Shown one piece after another: positions 37,001-46,899 of a DNA stretch of 64,000 nt. Origin of the DNA: Rapana venosa (Eukaryota > Mollusca > Gastropoda > Neogastropoda > Muricidae); NCBI GenBank assembly GCA_028751875.1, contig CM054155.1, forward strand, positions 52,423,971-52,487,970, given 5' to 3'. Below the pieces are notes generated by a model that was not told the origin of the DNA, did no database searches, and saw nothing but the letters and a program-made list of their open reading frames with translations. Numbering within the stretch: position 1 is the first letter of the stretch; each line of letters opens with the position of its first letter. Made by a program: the position numbers and the translations under genes.

Positions 37001-37564
37001 AAAGCAATAGTATCCTCTCTTGATCTCTGCCTTGGTGGGGGAAGAGAGAGAGAAAAGATTTTTCTAAACATAGAGACATTGTTTTCAATAGGCAATTCTT
37101 TTGTTTCTTTATAAGTCTGCCCAATTTAATTATGGAAATAGTGTAAATTAATAAGGTGGGGAAAAGCACGGGATGGAGGGGGGGGTTGACATGTTGTGAC
37201 ATTATATTAATTGCGTGGGCACAGTTGTTGTGTTGGGTGTTCCAGAAGAACTACTCCGACGAGGGAAGTAGACACTGACCTGATCTTCAGCAATACTGCC
37301 TCTGAGGCTGCTGCTGGAGTTATCTACTCACACAAGGAGAAAAGATCGGGACATGAACAACGCTGCTTCTGAAGCCACCTCTGATGCCATTTCTGCAACC
37401 ACTTGTGGAATGGCCAGGAGTTTTCGCGAGGTTGGCCACCCCATCATCGGCACAGCAACAGCATCCAAGTCGAGTACTCGCCCATGTCCCTTCTGTCCTA
37501 GCTGACTTTTTCCTGTCGTGTGTGTTCTGTGGACATCTTCTGAGTGTGTGAGAGTGCATTATTA

Positions 37565-37599
<35 letters not shown>

Positions 37600-37849
37600 G
37601 TTTTTGTTGATTTCTTTTGCTTTTGTTTTTGGTGGGGAGTCAGGGATGTTGGAAAGTGAAGATAGGGGGGAGGGGAGTTGTGTACCTTAGCTTAGCTAGA
37701 GTTTTTTTTTTAATGTGAACAAAAGTGGAATAAAGCGTCTTGGTTGTATGCTTTTGCCTCTGAGTTATGTTTTGTGAGATTGCTGCGTCTGCCACAACAT
37801 CTTCGTGATTATTTAAGAACAACGAGCTAGTCACATCAATCTAGGCCCA
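37001..37849. other. Unassigned sequence with an (ATT)n tract
   Basis: (ATT)n at 37559-37600 could be the tail of an unrecognised LINE or SINE. 37352-37504 is a 50-codon frame rich in Ser/Ala/Thr with no known motif. Two similar words (ACTGCCTCTGAGGCTGC near 37296 and GCTGCTTCTGAAGCCACC near 37361) may be a weak internal repeat. Confidence 0.4.
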
Positions 37850-38545
37850 TCCTTTCGAGGAAAGGTTTGAGTAAGTCCCTTTGTTATACAGCCTGCTGAA
37901 TTCCATTTCTTGTGAGATCTAACTGCACTTTCAACTTCTTCCCATAGAATGGGGTAGCTGTTGTAGGTTGGCGGAGGTCATCTAACACTTTGGGGTCTCC
38001 TGTTGCTGTCTGTGTGTACAATTCAGAGCAGTACTCTGTCCACCTCTTTCGAATATCTTGTTCTCCTGTTAGACCTTTCCGTGCTTTGTCTTAGATGGCA
38101 GTGGTTCTCCCTTGTGTTGAGCTTGTCAGATCTTTCACAAGCTCATAGGCTTTCTTGATGTTACTTTTCAGCAAATAACCTTCGATAACTTAGCATTGTT
38201 CCTTAATCTATGTCTCTTATGTTTTTCTCGTCCCTTTTTTAACTTGCTGATCGACTCTCTGTATGGTTTTGCAGCTTCAGTCTATCCTTCTTTTGCTTCA
38301 GTTATCTGCGTTTGTCGCACATCTTGACTATTTTCTCCTGGGGACCGGGGCTTCTTTGTTTGGGTGGTGTTTGCCAAGGATGTCGTTGGCTGTTTCAGTC
38401 ACCATGGTGTTGAGGCTGTTGATCGAGGTGTCTAATTTGGTGTTCTGGTTGTCGAGAAAGAGGAGTGAGGCAAAATTCTCTCCTATTCTGCTTTACAGTT
38501 TTCTGCTATTTTGGGTCCTTTAGTTTCTTAAGATTGAGCTTGACT
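37850..38545 (-). mobile_element. RTE-clade LINE linker between endonuclease and RT
   Basis: Minus-strand reading: SLNTMVTETANDILGK near 38.40 kb, then a basic region, KKAYELVKDLTSSTQG near 38.11 kb and RKRWTEYCSELYTQTATGD near 38.03 kb. These are the conserved linker words of RTE polyproteins just upstream of the RT fingers. Both endonuclease and RT are absent, so only the middle of the element survives. Confidence 0.75.
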
Positions 38546-38589
38546 GCTCTTGGAAAGATCCTGGTATGCGCAGAATTGCTCTCAGCTCT

Positions 38590-38856
38590 GGAGGCTATCA
38601 CTTGTAGAAACATAAGCTTTGCTAAAGCTTTTGACATTATTAGCCACACTCTTCTCATTTAAAAAAAAAATGCTATAAAATTTCTAACCAAGAATTAGCA
38701 ATTTTAGACTCATTTCTCAGGAATCATCAATAACTTGATAAAAATCTGGCCTAGGGGATTGACACTATTACCCATGACATCTGGAATACCACAAGAATTG
38801 ATATCAGGACCACCTCTTTTCTCTGTCTATATTAATGACATACCTCTGTATATTCA
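38590..38856 (+). mobile_element. Jockey/CR1-superfamily LINE RT, left half of a split copy
   Basis: Encodes SFAKAFDIISHTLLI (RT motif A, canonical DFSKAFDxIxHxLL) and, across a shift, SGIPQELISGPPLFSVYIND (motif B, canonical GVPQGSxLGPxLFxxYIND). The reading stops at DIPLYI near 38850, where a reverse-orientated tRNA-headed repeat begins. The right half resumes at 39716. Confidence 0.75.
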
Positions 38857-39715
38857 TTTTGTTTGCTGCCTTATCTTCTGTGACGTCTCTGTCTTGCTGT
38901 TTCTACAAGCTCATCTCAATCTCTCCACCATAGCCACACCCAGATTTGTTATGTTTCATCCCCAGGATCGGAAGTCCACAGGGAGCCCATCACTATCAGG
39001 CCGCCGTGGGGCCACCAGCCAAAGAAGCCCCGCACTGCTGCTGTGTCACTTTGGTGATGTTCAGTGGTGCCTGATCTACGCTAACATACTCAGGACGCCA
39101 TCTACTAAGCCCACTTCTAATGACAGTATTAGTTCAACTGCAGAGCCAAACTGAGTGAGTTGCCCACTTGAATTGGCAACCACCACAACGTCCCTCCAAC
39201 AGCCGTTCTCCGCAAACATCTAGCCCCGAAGGTGATGATACAGCTAACCACAGAAGTGTATGAGGAAACCAAATCTGCAGTAACCATACAGCCAGAGCAA
39301 CAGGTACCACCAAACTGAGGCAATCATTTTTCATTGCATGATGATCAATGATAATGAGAATAACGTAATGATGCTGCTGTGGAAGTGCATATGCTTTGAG
39401 ACTACTTGGCAGGGTTGTACTCAACGCTTACTATCATAATATATCACGGAGTCAAACATTTTAAGAGATACAGACACCTGCAGTGATGGTCAGGTAATTT
39501 GAAGAACACTCTCAAACTCGCATCCGTGAAGTGGATGAAGCTCGACTGTGTGGTCCCATTCTTCTCAAGAGCCCACAGCACGCTCACTCTAGGTAGAAGC
39601 TGACCGGAGTCCGAAAAAAAATCCCTATTACTCTTACGGGATTCGAACCCACAACCTTCCAGACCGAAATCCAGAGGGCTAACTACTGCGCCATGGCGGC
39701 TGGTTTATGCCACAT
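38857..39715 (-). repeat. tRNA-headed ~850-base repeat, inserted into a LINE
   Basis: Best-preserved head of the family. On the minus strand from 39707: CCAGCCGCCATGGCGCAG, box A TGGCGCAGTAGTTAGC and box B GGTTCGAATCCCG about 45 bases further on. Then the family body (ACCTGACCATCACTGCAGG, CCAAGTAGTCTCAAAGCAT, TTGGAGGGACGTTG, GATGGGCTCCCTGTGGAC) down to GAAGATAAGGCAGCAAAC near 38866. It splits a LINE reverse transcriptase, so it is a true mobile insertion. Confidence 0.8.
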
Positions 39716-40595
39716 GTTTACTGATGATACATCATCAAAGTAACAACAGCCAGCCAAACCAGCTTTTGAGTGATATGCAGGCAGATACTTATAAGCTTAT
39801 TGGATAGACAGAATTCAATCATATGTCTCTTAATTCAAATAAAACAAACTGTATCTATATAACCACTTGGCTGAAAAAGACAAAGCCTACATTCTCCATT
39901 TGTGTCAATATTGATCGCAGGACAAACAACTGAAGATCACATTAAGTACTTGGTACATTAATCGACAAATGATTTATCTTGGTCAAAACACAGCTACATT
40001 AGGAAAACGAATCTCAATAAGATTACATCATCGTAGACATTGTTTTTAAAATTCTAAATCTATAGTCATGAAAACTATTTTTTCACACACATATTCCATC
40101 TCTTACAAATTACGTTTCTACCTAATGGGATAGTGTCAATGAAACAAACCTAAAACACATAACTGCATACATAAAAGAGCTGTCAAACTAATCTGACTGA
40201 ATCTTACTACACTGAGCAAGGCCAACTACAAACATTTTAATATTCTTCCACTCAAAGACAGTCTGCATTTCAACAAGTGTCTATGTATGTATAATGTTAT
40301 GTTAAAAGGAAAAGCACCAAAGAAAATTGGAAGAAAAAGTCAATAAAAACAGGCCTACTAATAAACTGTTTTCGTCCAGGCCTCGTAATGATATCTTTAA
40401 GTCAGCCCTTGCTTATTCAGAAGAACTTTGTGGAATAACCTACGTTTTTTATATATAAAAAAATCAGCTCCTTCAAAACAAACGTTTGGTAAACTTTGAA
40501 GAAACATCTGATTGACACATTTTGAGGCCACTTTTATGCTTGTGGTTACCTTACATCTGGCCACTTTGTAAATTGTTATTCTTACTCTTGTTATT
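39716..40595 (+). mobile_element. Jockey/CR1-superfamily LINE RT, right half of a split copy
   Basis: Resumes at HMFTDDTSS near 39722 (RT catalytic box, canonical FADDT, with Ala changed to Thr). It continues with SLNSNKTNCIYI (thumb, near 39.84 kb), a kYLGxxID-like word near 39.96 kb, HKRAVKLI-like words near 40.17 kb, NILPLKDSLHFNKCLCMYN across shifts near 40.25 kb, and an LWNNLP-like word near 40.43 kb. Frame breaks are frequent. Confidence 0.65.
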
Positions 40596-40718
40596 TTGTA
40601 CTCTCTCTCTCTCTCTCTCTCTCTCATCTCCTCTCTCTCTCTCTCTCTTATATATATATATATTATATATATATATATAATATATATATTAATTTATAAT
40701 ATATATATTCCTCCTCTA
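40596..40718. repeat. (CT)n and (TA)n simple repeats
   Basis: CT units at 40601-40648 followed by TA units to about 40708. Confidence 0.95.
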
Positions 40719-40879
40719 TTTTTGTTCTTTTCAACATAGGTAATTGTTGTTTTTAAAATTCTTTTATAAGTCAATTTTCTTGAATTTTTTGTGAGGGCAG
40801 GATGAAATGTTGTGTACACTTTATTCTTTTACCTTTTCTAAAGATCGTTTGGCTTGACTTGTTTTTGACACTATCTCGA

Positions 40880-41030
40880 CCAACCACGACTAAACTACGA
40901 GTGTCATCAGTAGGGAGTTTGGTGGAGGGTACTCTTGTCTTTGTTAGCTCTGAACAGGCATGACTGAACTCCACCAGAGTGACCCAGGAGTAGTGCAGGG
41001 CCCCTCTGATTGTGGCCTTGTGTCTACCAC
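40880..41030 (+). repeat. 3' fragment of the tRNA-headed repeat
   Basis: GTAGTGCAGGGCCCCTCTG (about 40993-41011) preceded by TGTTAGCTCTGAACAGGCATG, matching the late body of the family (GCAGTGCAGGGCCCCTCTGG at 18591). Upstream similarity fades. Confidence 0.5.
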
Positions 41031-41475
41031 TTCAAAATAGAGTTTGTGTTTTGTTATGTCCTTGGTTAGGGCTCTGAAATCTACCCATGGTGAGATTTTT
41101 GCTTACGCTACCATTTTTGCCTACCATTAAGAGAGCTGCATTCCGACTTCGGGAATGGTGCTTAAACACGACACCAGTATGAGTGTGGTGATTTGTCATC
41201 TGCTCTTACCAGCCTGCATGGCCAGCTCTTTGGAATGGCAGAACTAGTTTAAGGTGTGCGCAATAATTCTACATGTGTTAACACACTGGACCTGGGTTCA
41301 AAGTCTCATCTGAAGGACTTTCAGGGGAGTGGAGTCAGTACTAATATTAACTCCAAGGCGGGGGGGGGGGGGGGGGGTGACTGTCCTTGAACTTATGACC
41401 CTGAGGATATGACCTAGCAAGGCTAGGCATGGCGGAGAGGGAGGAGGGACGGGAAAGAGGGGCACGTTGCCCTAC
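41031..41475. other. Unassigned sequence, possible SINE head and poly-G
   Basis: 41238-41311 has a box-A-like TGGCAGAACTAGTTTAAG and box-B-like GGGTTCAAAGTCTC, so it may be a tRNA-derived SINE head. A run of 18 Gs lies at 41360-41377. Confidence 0.4.
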
Positions 41476-41878
41476 CCTGGTGAGTGCCGTTCTTGTCCAT
41501 CTACAGGCTCCATGATGGCCATCTTCCTCTTTCCGCAGCCTACAGAACCCTGATGTGAGTGACCAGACCTTTGGTGTGCATCTTTCATCTTCTGTATGCG
41601 TATAAACAGGAAGGGAGTGAAGGCACTGGCAGGTCTGCACTTACAGCTGACCCAGTAGATCATAAACCTCTCAAATTCACCATGAGACACCCTTCCCAGA
41701 TTTGATTTCATGACGTCATGAATTCATAGGACAGAAGCCAAAAGCTCTTATGCCTTTAGCAATAGCGTCAGTCAATACAACACAATACGATATAAAAGAC
41801 GACGTAACATGCTATAACACAACACATAACAGTACAATACAACACAGCACAATGCAGTACAATTAAAAACCAACGTAC
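41476..41878. other. Presumed intron downstream of the EGF-like exon, with a weak exon candidate
   Basis: On the minus strand, a pyrimidine-rich tract and ACAG precede 41591 and a GGGTAGGG donor-like word follows 41476. The bounded 116-base stretch is not symmetric in phase, so it is only a weak candidate for another exon. 41780-41860 is rich in ACA-type repeats. Confidence 0.3.
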
Positions 41879-42013
41879 GGCATGTAAGGCTAGCTATCTC
41901 TACAGCGTTGTCCTCGGGGCATTGACAGGTCTTGTTTTGTCCACACAAGGCCATAGGATCCGAGCAATTTTTGCCTGGCGTACAATCTCCGCCCACATAA
42001 TTCGGCTTGGGGT
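41879..42013 (-). CDS. EGF-like cysteine-rich exon
   Basis: 135 bases bounded on the minus strand by a 3' splice site (TTACTTTCCTGTAATGAAG, ending at 42014) and a 5' splice site (GTACGT, 41873-41878). In phase 1 it encodes PKPNYVGGDCTPGKNC, then SDPMALCGQNKTCQCPED and ends SLTC. It has six cysteines in the order C-x5-C-x6-C-x5-C-x-C-x12-C, as in EGF-like or EB-type repeats of extracellular and receptor proteins of the MEGF/scavenger type. Its length is a multiple of three and its phase is 1-1, the classic symmetric exon of shuffled EGF modules. No stop and no indel, unlike the LINE relics around it. The rest of the gene is not seen in the window. Confidence 0.6.
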
Positions 42014-42054
42014 CTTCATTACAGGAAAGTAAGGATCATCACCAGTTAGTCAGC

Positions 42055-42055
42055 T

Positions 42056-42105
<50 letters not shown>

Positions 42106-42117
42106 TCTCTCTCTATT

Positions 42118-42149
<32 letters not shown>

Positions 42150-42150
42150 G
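42055..42150. repeat. Poly-C and (CT)n tract
   Basis: Cs at 42055-42066 followed by interrupted CT units to about 42149, upstream (minus strand) of the EGF-like exon. Confidence 0.95.
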
Positions 42151-42164
42151 ACAAAGATGTTGTT

Positions 42165-43145
42165 TTAGTTGGTTGCTGTGTCGTATCTGAAGGGGGCCCT
42201 TGTATGAAAAAAATGACCTAAAAGATGGTATATTAATTTTAGAAGAAAGTATACTGCAGTCTATACGACATGATGATATGTGTGTGATAGTGTGTGGTGA
42301 TTTGAATGCGAGAACAGGATCAAGTCAAGCCTAATGTGAAGATATGGTAAATTTTGAAACAAACTGGGTTTTTTTTGATAATGATGGTTTTGAAACAGGT
42401 GCTTTCAGAAACTCCAAAGATAATACAGTGAATAATTGTGGAAAGCCTATGTTGGATTTTTGTTTCATGTTTGATCTTGATAATATGAATGGATTTTGCA
42501 ATGGAGACAGGGAGGGAGAATATTCTCTTGTGTCACCGCATGGTTGTAGTGTTATAGATTATTTTCTTGTTCCAAGTAGTTTTTCACAGAACTGTGATAT
42601 GGTTGTAAGGGATTGTCTTGTTTGCTGGCATTTACCAGTGGAAATAGTCTTGCAAAATGGAAGATCTAAACCCACAGAAAGCTGTGACTCAAAGACTGAA
42701 GAAAGAGTAGTGTGGTAAGAAGAAGATGTACAAGAGTTTGAGAATGAACAGAACTCAAAAGGTTTTAGAGACAGTCTCCATAAAGCTTATGAACCTATAA
42801 CTGTGGATGTTAATGAAAGTGTTTGTACCTTTGTTCAAGCAATGTATAGTGCCGCTGCATGTATGGATAGAGTGGTTGGCAAGAGAAAGAAACATGTTGA
42901 TGTGTGGTTTGACTATGAATGTGAACAAAAGAAAAATACTGTGAACAGACTGTTGAAAAATTTTCAAAGAACTAAAATAGAAAATAGGAAGAGAATTCTG
43001 AAAGACCTGTATGTGAGAGAACGATCTGAATATGTAAAATTAAAAAGGCAAAAGAAACATGAATTCGAAGAAACAATAAAAAAAGCTTAATGATTTTATA
43101 AATGACTCAAGACTGTTCTGGTCAGTGATCAGGACAGTAAACAAA
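42165..43145 (+). mobile_element. LINE endonuclease domain and linker fragment
   Basis: Encodes VCGDLNARTG (about 42289-42318), then a long unbroken frame from 42344 with NSKDNTVNNCGKPMLDFC, GEYSLVSPHGCSVIDYFLV and CWHLPVEIV. This is the order of an AP-like endonuclease of Jockey/I/CR1-type LINEs (GDxNART, N-x-G-x2-LLxFC, SxIDYxL, SDHxPV). The final catalytic SDH is CWH here, so the nuclease would be dead. A second frame (42803-43090) with HVDVWFDYECEQKKNTVNRL is the linker; it ends LFWSVI before the RT. The copy is truncated at about 43145. Confidence 0.75.
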
Positions 43146-43146
43146 T

Positions 43147-43298
43147 CGGTGGATCGGTGGTCTAGAGGTAACGCGCCTGTCTAGAAAGCGAAAAGTCCTG
43201 GTCTGAAGTGTGCGGCGGTTCGTACCCCGTTTGGACCGGAAATTTTTCCCCCATCCATTAGACCATGAGTGGTGGTCTGGGCGCTAGTCTTTCGGATG
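43147..43298 (+). repeat. tRNA-derived SINE cut by the block B breakpoint
   Basis: Head: GGATCGGTGGTCTAGAGG then TAACGCGCC (box A) and CGGCGGTTCGTACCCCG (box B, near 43212-43228). Core: TAGACCATGAGTGGTGG, then GCGCTAGTCTTTCGGATG. It stops at 43298, exactly where block B starts; the rest of the core (GAGAC...AAACCGAGG) is missing. Confidence 0.7.
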
Positions 43299-44363
43299 CC
43301 AGTTAGCAGCTTTACTTTTCAGCAGCAAAGCCCACTGCCTAGGTGTCACCTCAGCTTTGTGCATCCTGAGTTTGTTGATTTTCTGAAGCGGAAAAACTGC
43401 CAGATTTTGGCATGCATTTTTTTCTGTGCATATTTTGATGAAGGATTGTAAGGCACAAGCAGGAATCTGCACTCAAGGCAATGACAAAGTATAAATGTGC
43501 CCATGGGTAGTGCATGAAGGCCTGTTCGTCATAGTCCAGTGTCTTTGCCTGTAACCAACTCCGTTTTAGCGTGTGTTACGATGGGACTAACTGTCAATCA
43601 AGTTAGACAGTGTCTTTGCTGTAAAAAGTAAAAAGTTGTGTCAATGGAGGGAAACAAACAACATAGACGCGTTTTTTGTGTGTGTATATGTTCGAAGATG
43701 AGAATTAATGTGGTTATTTGAAAAACGTATCAGCGCAAAGGACCATGAGGAAAGAAACAAGAAATGTCTATACACGAGAATGGAAGACAAAAAGAAAGGA
43801 AAACAATGAAAGAAATGCAGCACAAAAAGGAAGAAAGAATAATAAGAAAGCACAAATGCAAAGCTCTTGTTTGTGTTTGTGTTACCAAATGGCTTCAAAA
43901 CCTTGTTTTGCGCACAAAAGAAGGCACTCATTTTGGCATGGAACGGACAACTCTTGATTTATCAGAAAAATACCCAGACTTTAGTCATAGATTAAGTGTG
44001 TCGTTGCACGTACTGTTTGGAAAGTAAAAGTAAACACCCCATGTGACTTGTTCACAGAACGTATTCGAGATTTGCAAAAAAAGTAACAGTTTGTGCCCCG
44101 AAAAACTAGAGCAAAATCTGGTGGAGAGGGTGGGGAAAAGAACTCATTGCCATCAAAAAAGGAAAATTAAATAGCAGACAATGGGGAAAATGGACATTTT
44201 TGTAAATCGGAATGTCTCCGATATAAGCTTTTAATTTCGACCCTGTTCACACATTAGTTATGGACGTCTGGGTGATATGTACATACTACATCCTGGGTTT
44301 GTACATGAAACAAGTTGCTATGTAGGTGTTTGTTTTCTGTTGGTAAGATTGTCCACAAGCAAC
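43299..44363. other. Unassigned sequence with an 87-codon open frame
   Basis: 43764-44027 is an open frame of 87 codons on the plus strand: Lys/Glu-rich start (KERKTMKEMQHKKEERI), then LDLSEKYPDFSHRLS. I do not recognise it, and it has no clear splice or promoter context. The remainder has no known motif. Confidence 0.4.
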
Positions 44364-45205
44364 CAGCCGCCATGGCGCAAGTGGTTGCATCTGGGATTTA
44401 TGAATGGATGGTCTTGGGGTTCAGAATCCAATGAGAGTCATAGGGGTTGTTTAGGGCTCTGCCGGCTCTACACAGAGGGCGTGTGATGTGGGTCTAAGTG
44501 GTAAGATGGGACCAACAGTCGAGCTTCATTCACTTAACGATGGGGAGTTTGTGAGGTTTCTTTAAAATTACATGACCATCATCTGCAGGTTTTTGTCTGT
44601 ATCTCTTGGTAATCGGTAGACGCCGGGATGGATGATGTAAGCGTCGAGTACAGCTTGTCAAGTAGTCTCTAAGCTCATGCACTTATCAGCAATATCATTA
44701 CGTATCTTATCATGTAATAAAGAATAAAAGCCTCTGATTAGTCTGGTCCCAGTTGCTCTGCTCTAATGGTGGACCTCCAGATTCTGTGTACCATACACTT
44801 CTGTGCATGTATGTGGTGAGTTTGATCAAAACCTTTGGGGTTGGCGGTTCACGGGGACTGGGAACGGTCGTTGGAGGGACGTGGTTGGTGGTTGCTCCGT
44901 GAGTGGGCAACTTCACATAATCTGGCTCCGACTGAGCTAATACAGTCATTGTAAGGTGGTATCCAGCCTATGTTTGCTTTGAAACAGGCAATGAACACGA
45001 CAAGGGACCCTGCAGCTGTACTGGGGCTCCTCTGTGGTAGCCCCACGGTGGCTGATATTGATGAGCTCCCTGTGGACTTCTGACTGTGGATGTGACATAG
45101 CGAAATCTTGGGTATGGCTGTGACTGATATTGAATGATCTGCGTGGGTACAGCAGGGGACTGGACGTCACAGAAGATGAGGACGCTAAAAGAGATATGAT
45201 TGTCT
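44364..45205 (+). repeat. tRNA-headed ~850-base repeat
   Basis: Head CCAGCCGCCATGGCGCAAG (44364-44382) with a decayed box B (GGGTTCAGAATCC), then the family body: ACATGACCATCATCTGCAGG, TTGTCAAGTAGTCTCTAAGC, GGTCCCAGTTGCTCTGC, TTGGAGGGACGTGG, GATGAGCTCCCTGTGGAC, and near the end GTCACAGAAGATGAGG and GATATGATTGTCT. About 840 bases with the same segment order as 17925-18790 and the reverse of 38857-39715. Confidence 0.75.
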
Positions 45206-45399
45206 AAATTCACAAGCGGTCAGCTGGGCCTTCCACTTTTGGGCTTCAGTCATTGCAAACAGCACAGTATTGTTACTCTGGAATCTGCCTGCAATGATAG
45301 GGCAAGGCTTGGCCATTCAGCTGTTTGGGTGTCAGTGGGCGTGGGTGGGGATTTGTCTCTAGGATGCTGATCAGGATCTTTCATTTGCGCGCCTTTGCC
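45206..45399. other. Spacer after the tRNA-headed repeat
   Basis: No recognisable element. Confidence 0.4.
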
Positions 45400-45592
45400 T
45401 CAGTTAGTATAGTACCCAGCTCACCAACTATGAATAGGTACCTGCCCTCTTTAGAGGTAAGTGAAGGCAAAGCAGCCATGTGAGTGGAGTCAGGTGCTTC
45501 TCACAAGATGCTTGGCCCTAATAAGTCTTTAGACATCTCGCTTACCAAAGAGCGATATGCTTTGGGAACTCTTTTGACTTTACGATAACAAA
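45400..45592 (+). repeat. Possible SINE-derived fragment
   Basis: Includes ATGAATAGGTACCTGCCC, GAGGTAAGTGAAGGCAAAGC and ACTCTTTTGACTTTACG, a segment order I associate with old molluscan SINE remnants. The recognition is from memory of motif style, with no copy elsewhere in the window other than the block B duplicate. Confidence 0.3.
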
Positions 45593-46099
45593 ACTGGGGA
45601 GAAAGAAAACAAACTCGTAAGTTTTAAGAGACAGAAACAACTACTTTACTTTCCCCCTCGGAGCCTGTTTTAAATCACTCAGTCTCTTTCTTATTTAAAG
45701 GCAAACTTTCATAGTCTAGTCTAGTGATTTCTTTCAACAGGCTAGCCCCCTCCCCCAGCCACCCCCCCCGGGCTATCGCCAAAGGGTTGCCACTAAGTGT
45801 CCAGCCAGTAGCGGCTGGTAGTACCGGGTCTGAATCACAGTCAGTGGGTCCAGTCTCTAAGTCATAGTCTCTTAAGGGCTGTCTCCAGACTGTCCTCTGG
45901 GCCTGTTCTTGGGCTTGTCTCTAGGCACTGTCGGCTGTACAGCCAGAGTCCAGTCCTTAATTGATGATAGGTATCCTGGAATGCAACAATACATCCCGTA
46001 CTTGCACACGTTAGAGAGTTGCTTCATTGTTTTCCACATTCCCTCATTAGAGTCACTGGCTTCGTACGGACATCCGCAGGGCGTTCCATGATACTATTG
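45593..46099. other. Unassigned sequence
   Basis: Contains CTCCCCCAGCCACCCCCCCC near 45751 and repeated GTCTCTAAGTC/GTCTCTTAAGG words. No gene recognised. Confidence 0.4.
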
Positions 46100-46221
46100 C
46101 AGAGAAATCCGAACTGACTGGCGATTATAAAACTGACTTGAAACTTTAGCTATTTCTAATTGGTGAATTGTGTGATATATGGCACAAGACCCTTTGTCTA
46201 CCACTCGGCCACCAAGGCCCT
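46100..46221 (-). repeat. Possible tRNA-Leu/Ser-like SINE head
   Basis: On the minus strand from 46219: GCCTTGGTGGCCGAGTGG then TAGACAAAGGG, which looks like the acceptor and box A of a class II tRNA. GTCAGTTCGGATTTC near 46106 is box-B-like, but the A-to-B spacing is long. Not a functional tRNA. Confidence 0.35.
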
Positions 46222-46312
46222 AAGCACTTTACTACATAACGCTGTGTGACATTGCTGATGTTGGCAAAAAGAAAGTCAAGTAAGTAAGTCAGTCAAGTCA
46301 AAGCACTTTACT
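46222..46312 (+). mobile_element. Minimal RTE-like 3' tail insertion with 12-base direct repeats
   Basis: AAGCACTTTACT occurs at 46222-46233 and again at 46301-46312. Between them lie 67 bases that include GATGTTGGCAAAAAGAAAG and AAGTAAGTAAGTCAGTCAAG, the style of an RTE-like C-terminal codon stretch plus tail (compare 36972-36998). This fits an extremely 5'-truncated insertion with a target-site duplication. Confidence 0.5.
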
Positions 46313-46539
46313 CATCGCATGATGGGCAATTGCATACTGACAGGCACATGAATACGAATCGCAATGTCGATAGACACCAGAAAGCTACATTTGCATTGTT
46401 GTGAATAATTCCAAGATTTCTTCAAAATATTAATATCACACAACACTCCAACCTGACTTTTCTAATTCACTCACACTGTACATATGTTAACCACAAGAGA
46501 CAAACAACACAAAATCACAGCAACCTAAACAAACAAAAC

Positions 46540-46621
46540 ACAAACACTCACACACACAACACACACACACAAACACACACGCAAGCATATTGACTCACTC
46601 CAGGGGGGGGGGGGGGGGGGG
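46540..46621. repeat. (CA)n-rich tract and 19-G run
   Basis: Interrupted CA units at about 46545-46580 and 19 consecutive Gs at 46603-46621. Confidence 0.9.
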
Positions 46622-46899
46622 CAATGACTATTAGGCAAGTATTTTAGAGAAATGTGAAAGTAGTAGCTAGTGTATTCGTATTTAAGGAATTTCGAATGAC
46701 TACTGACACATTGTTTGCTGGTTTTGTGGGCCTGAAAACGGAATCCTGAGAGCAACAGTTGAAGTTCTGTAAAAAAGCATGGGAGAGTTAGGACAAAAAA
46801 TGGCTGTCGCCTTTGGGTACAGGCTGCTGATTGCAGAATGGCTTGAGATCTCTTTGTTCTCCTCCAATTATTTTTAGTCAGGTTTCACATTCTTCCGAA

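Noticed and set aside
39640..39707. Functional tRNA gene
   Set aside because: Box A and box B are present, but the arms do not pair into a cloverleaf by eye and the sequence continues into an 850-base repeat family.
40640..40715. Promoter TATA element
   Set aside because: Simple TA microsatellite next to a CT tract, with no gene downstream.
41476..41591. Second exon of the EGF-like gene
   Set aside because: The acceptor is good, but 116 bases is not phase-symmetric and the encoded cysteines do not form an EGF pattern.
46100..46221. tRNA-Leu/Ser gene
   Set aside because: Only the acceptor and box A look right; box B is too far away.
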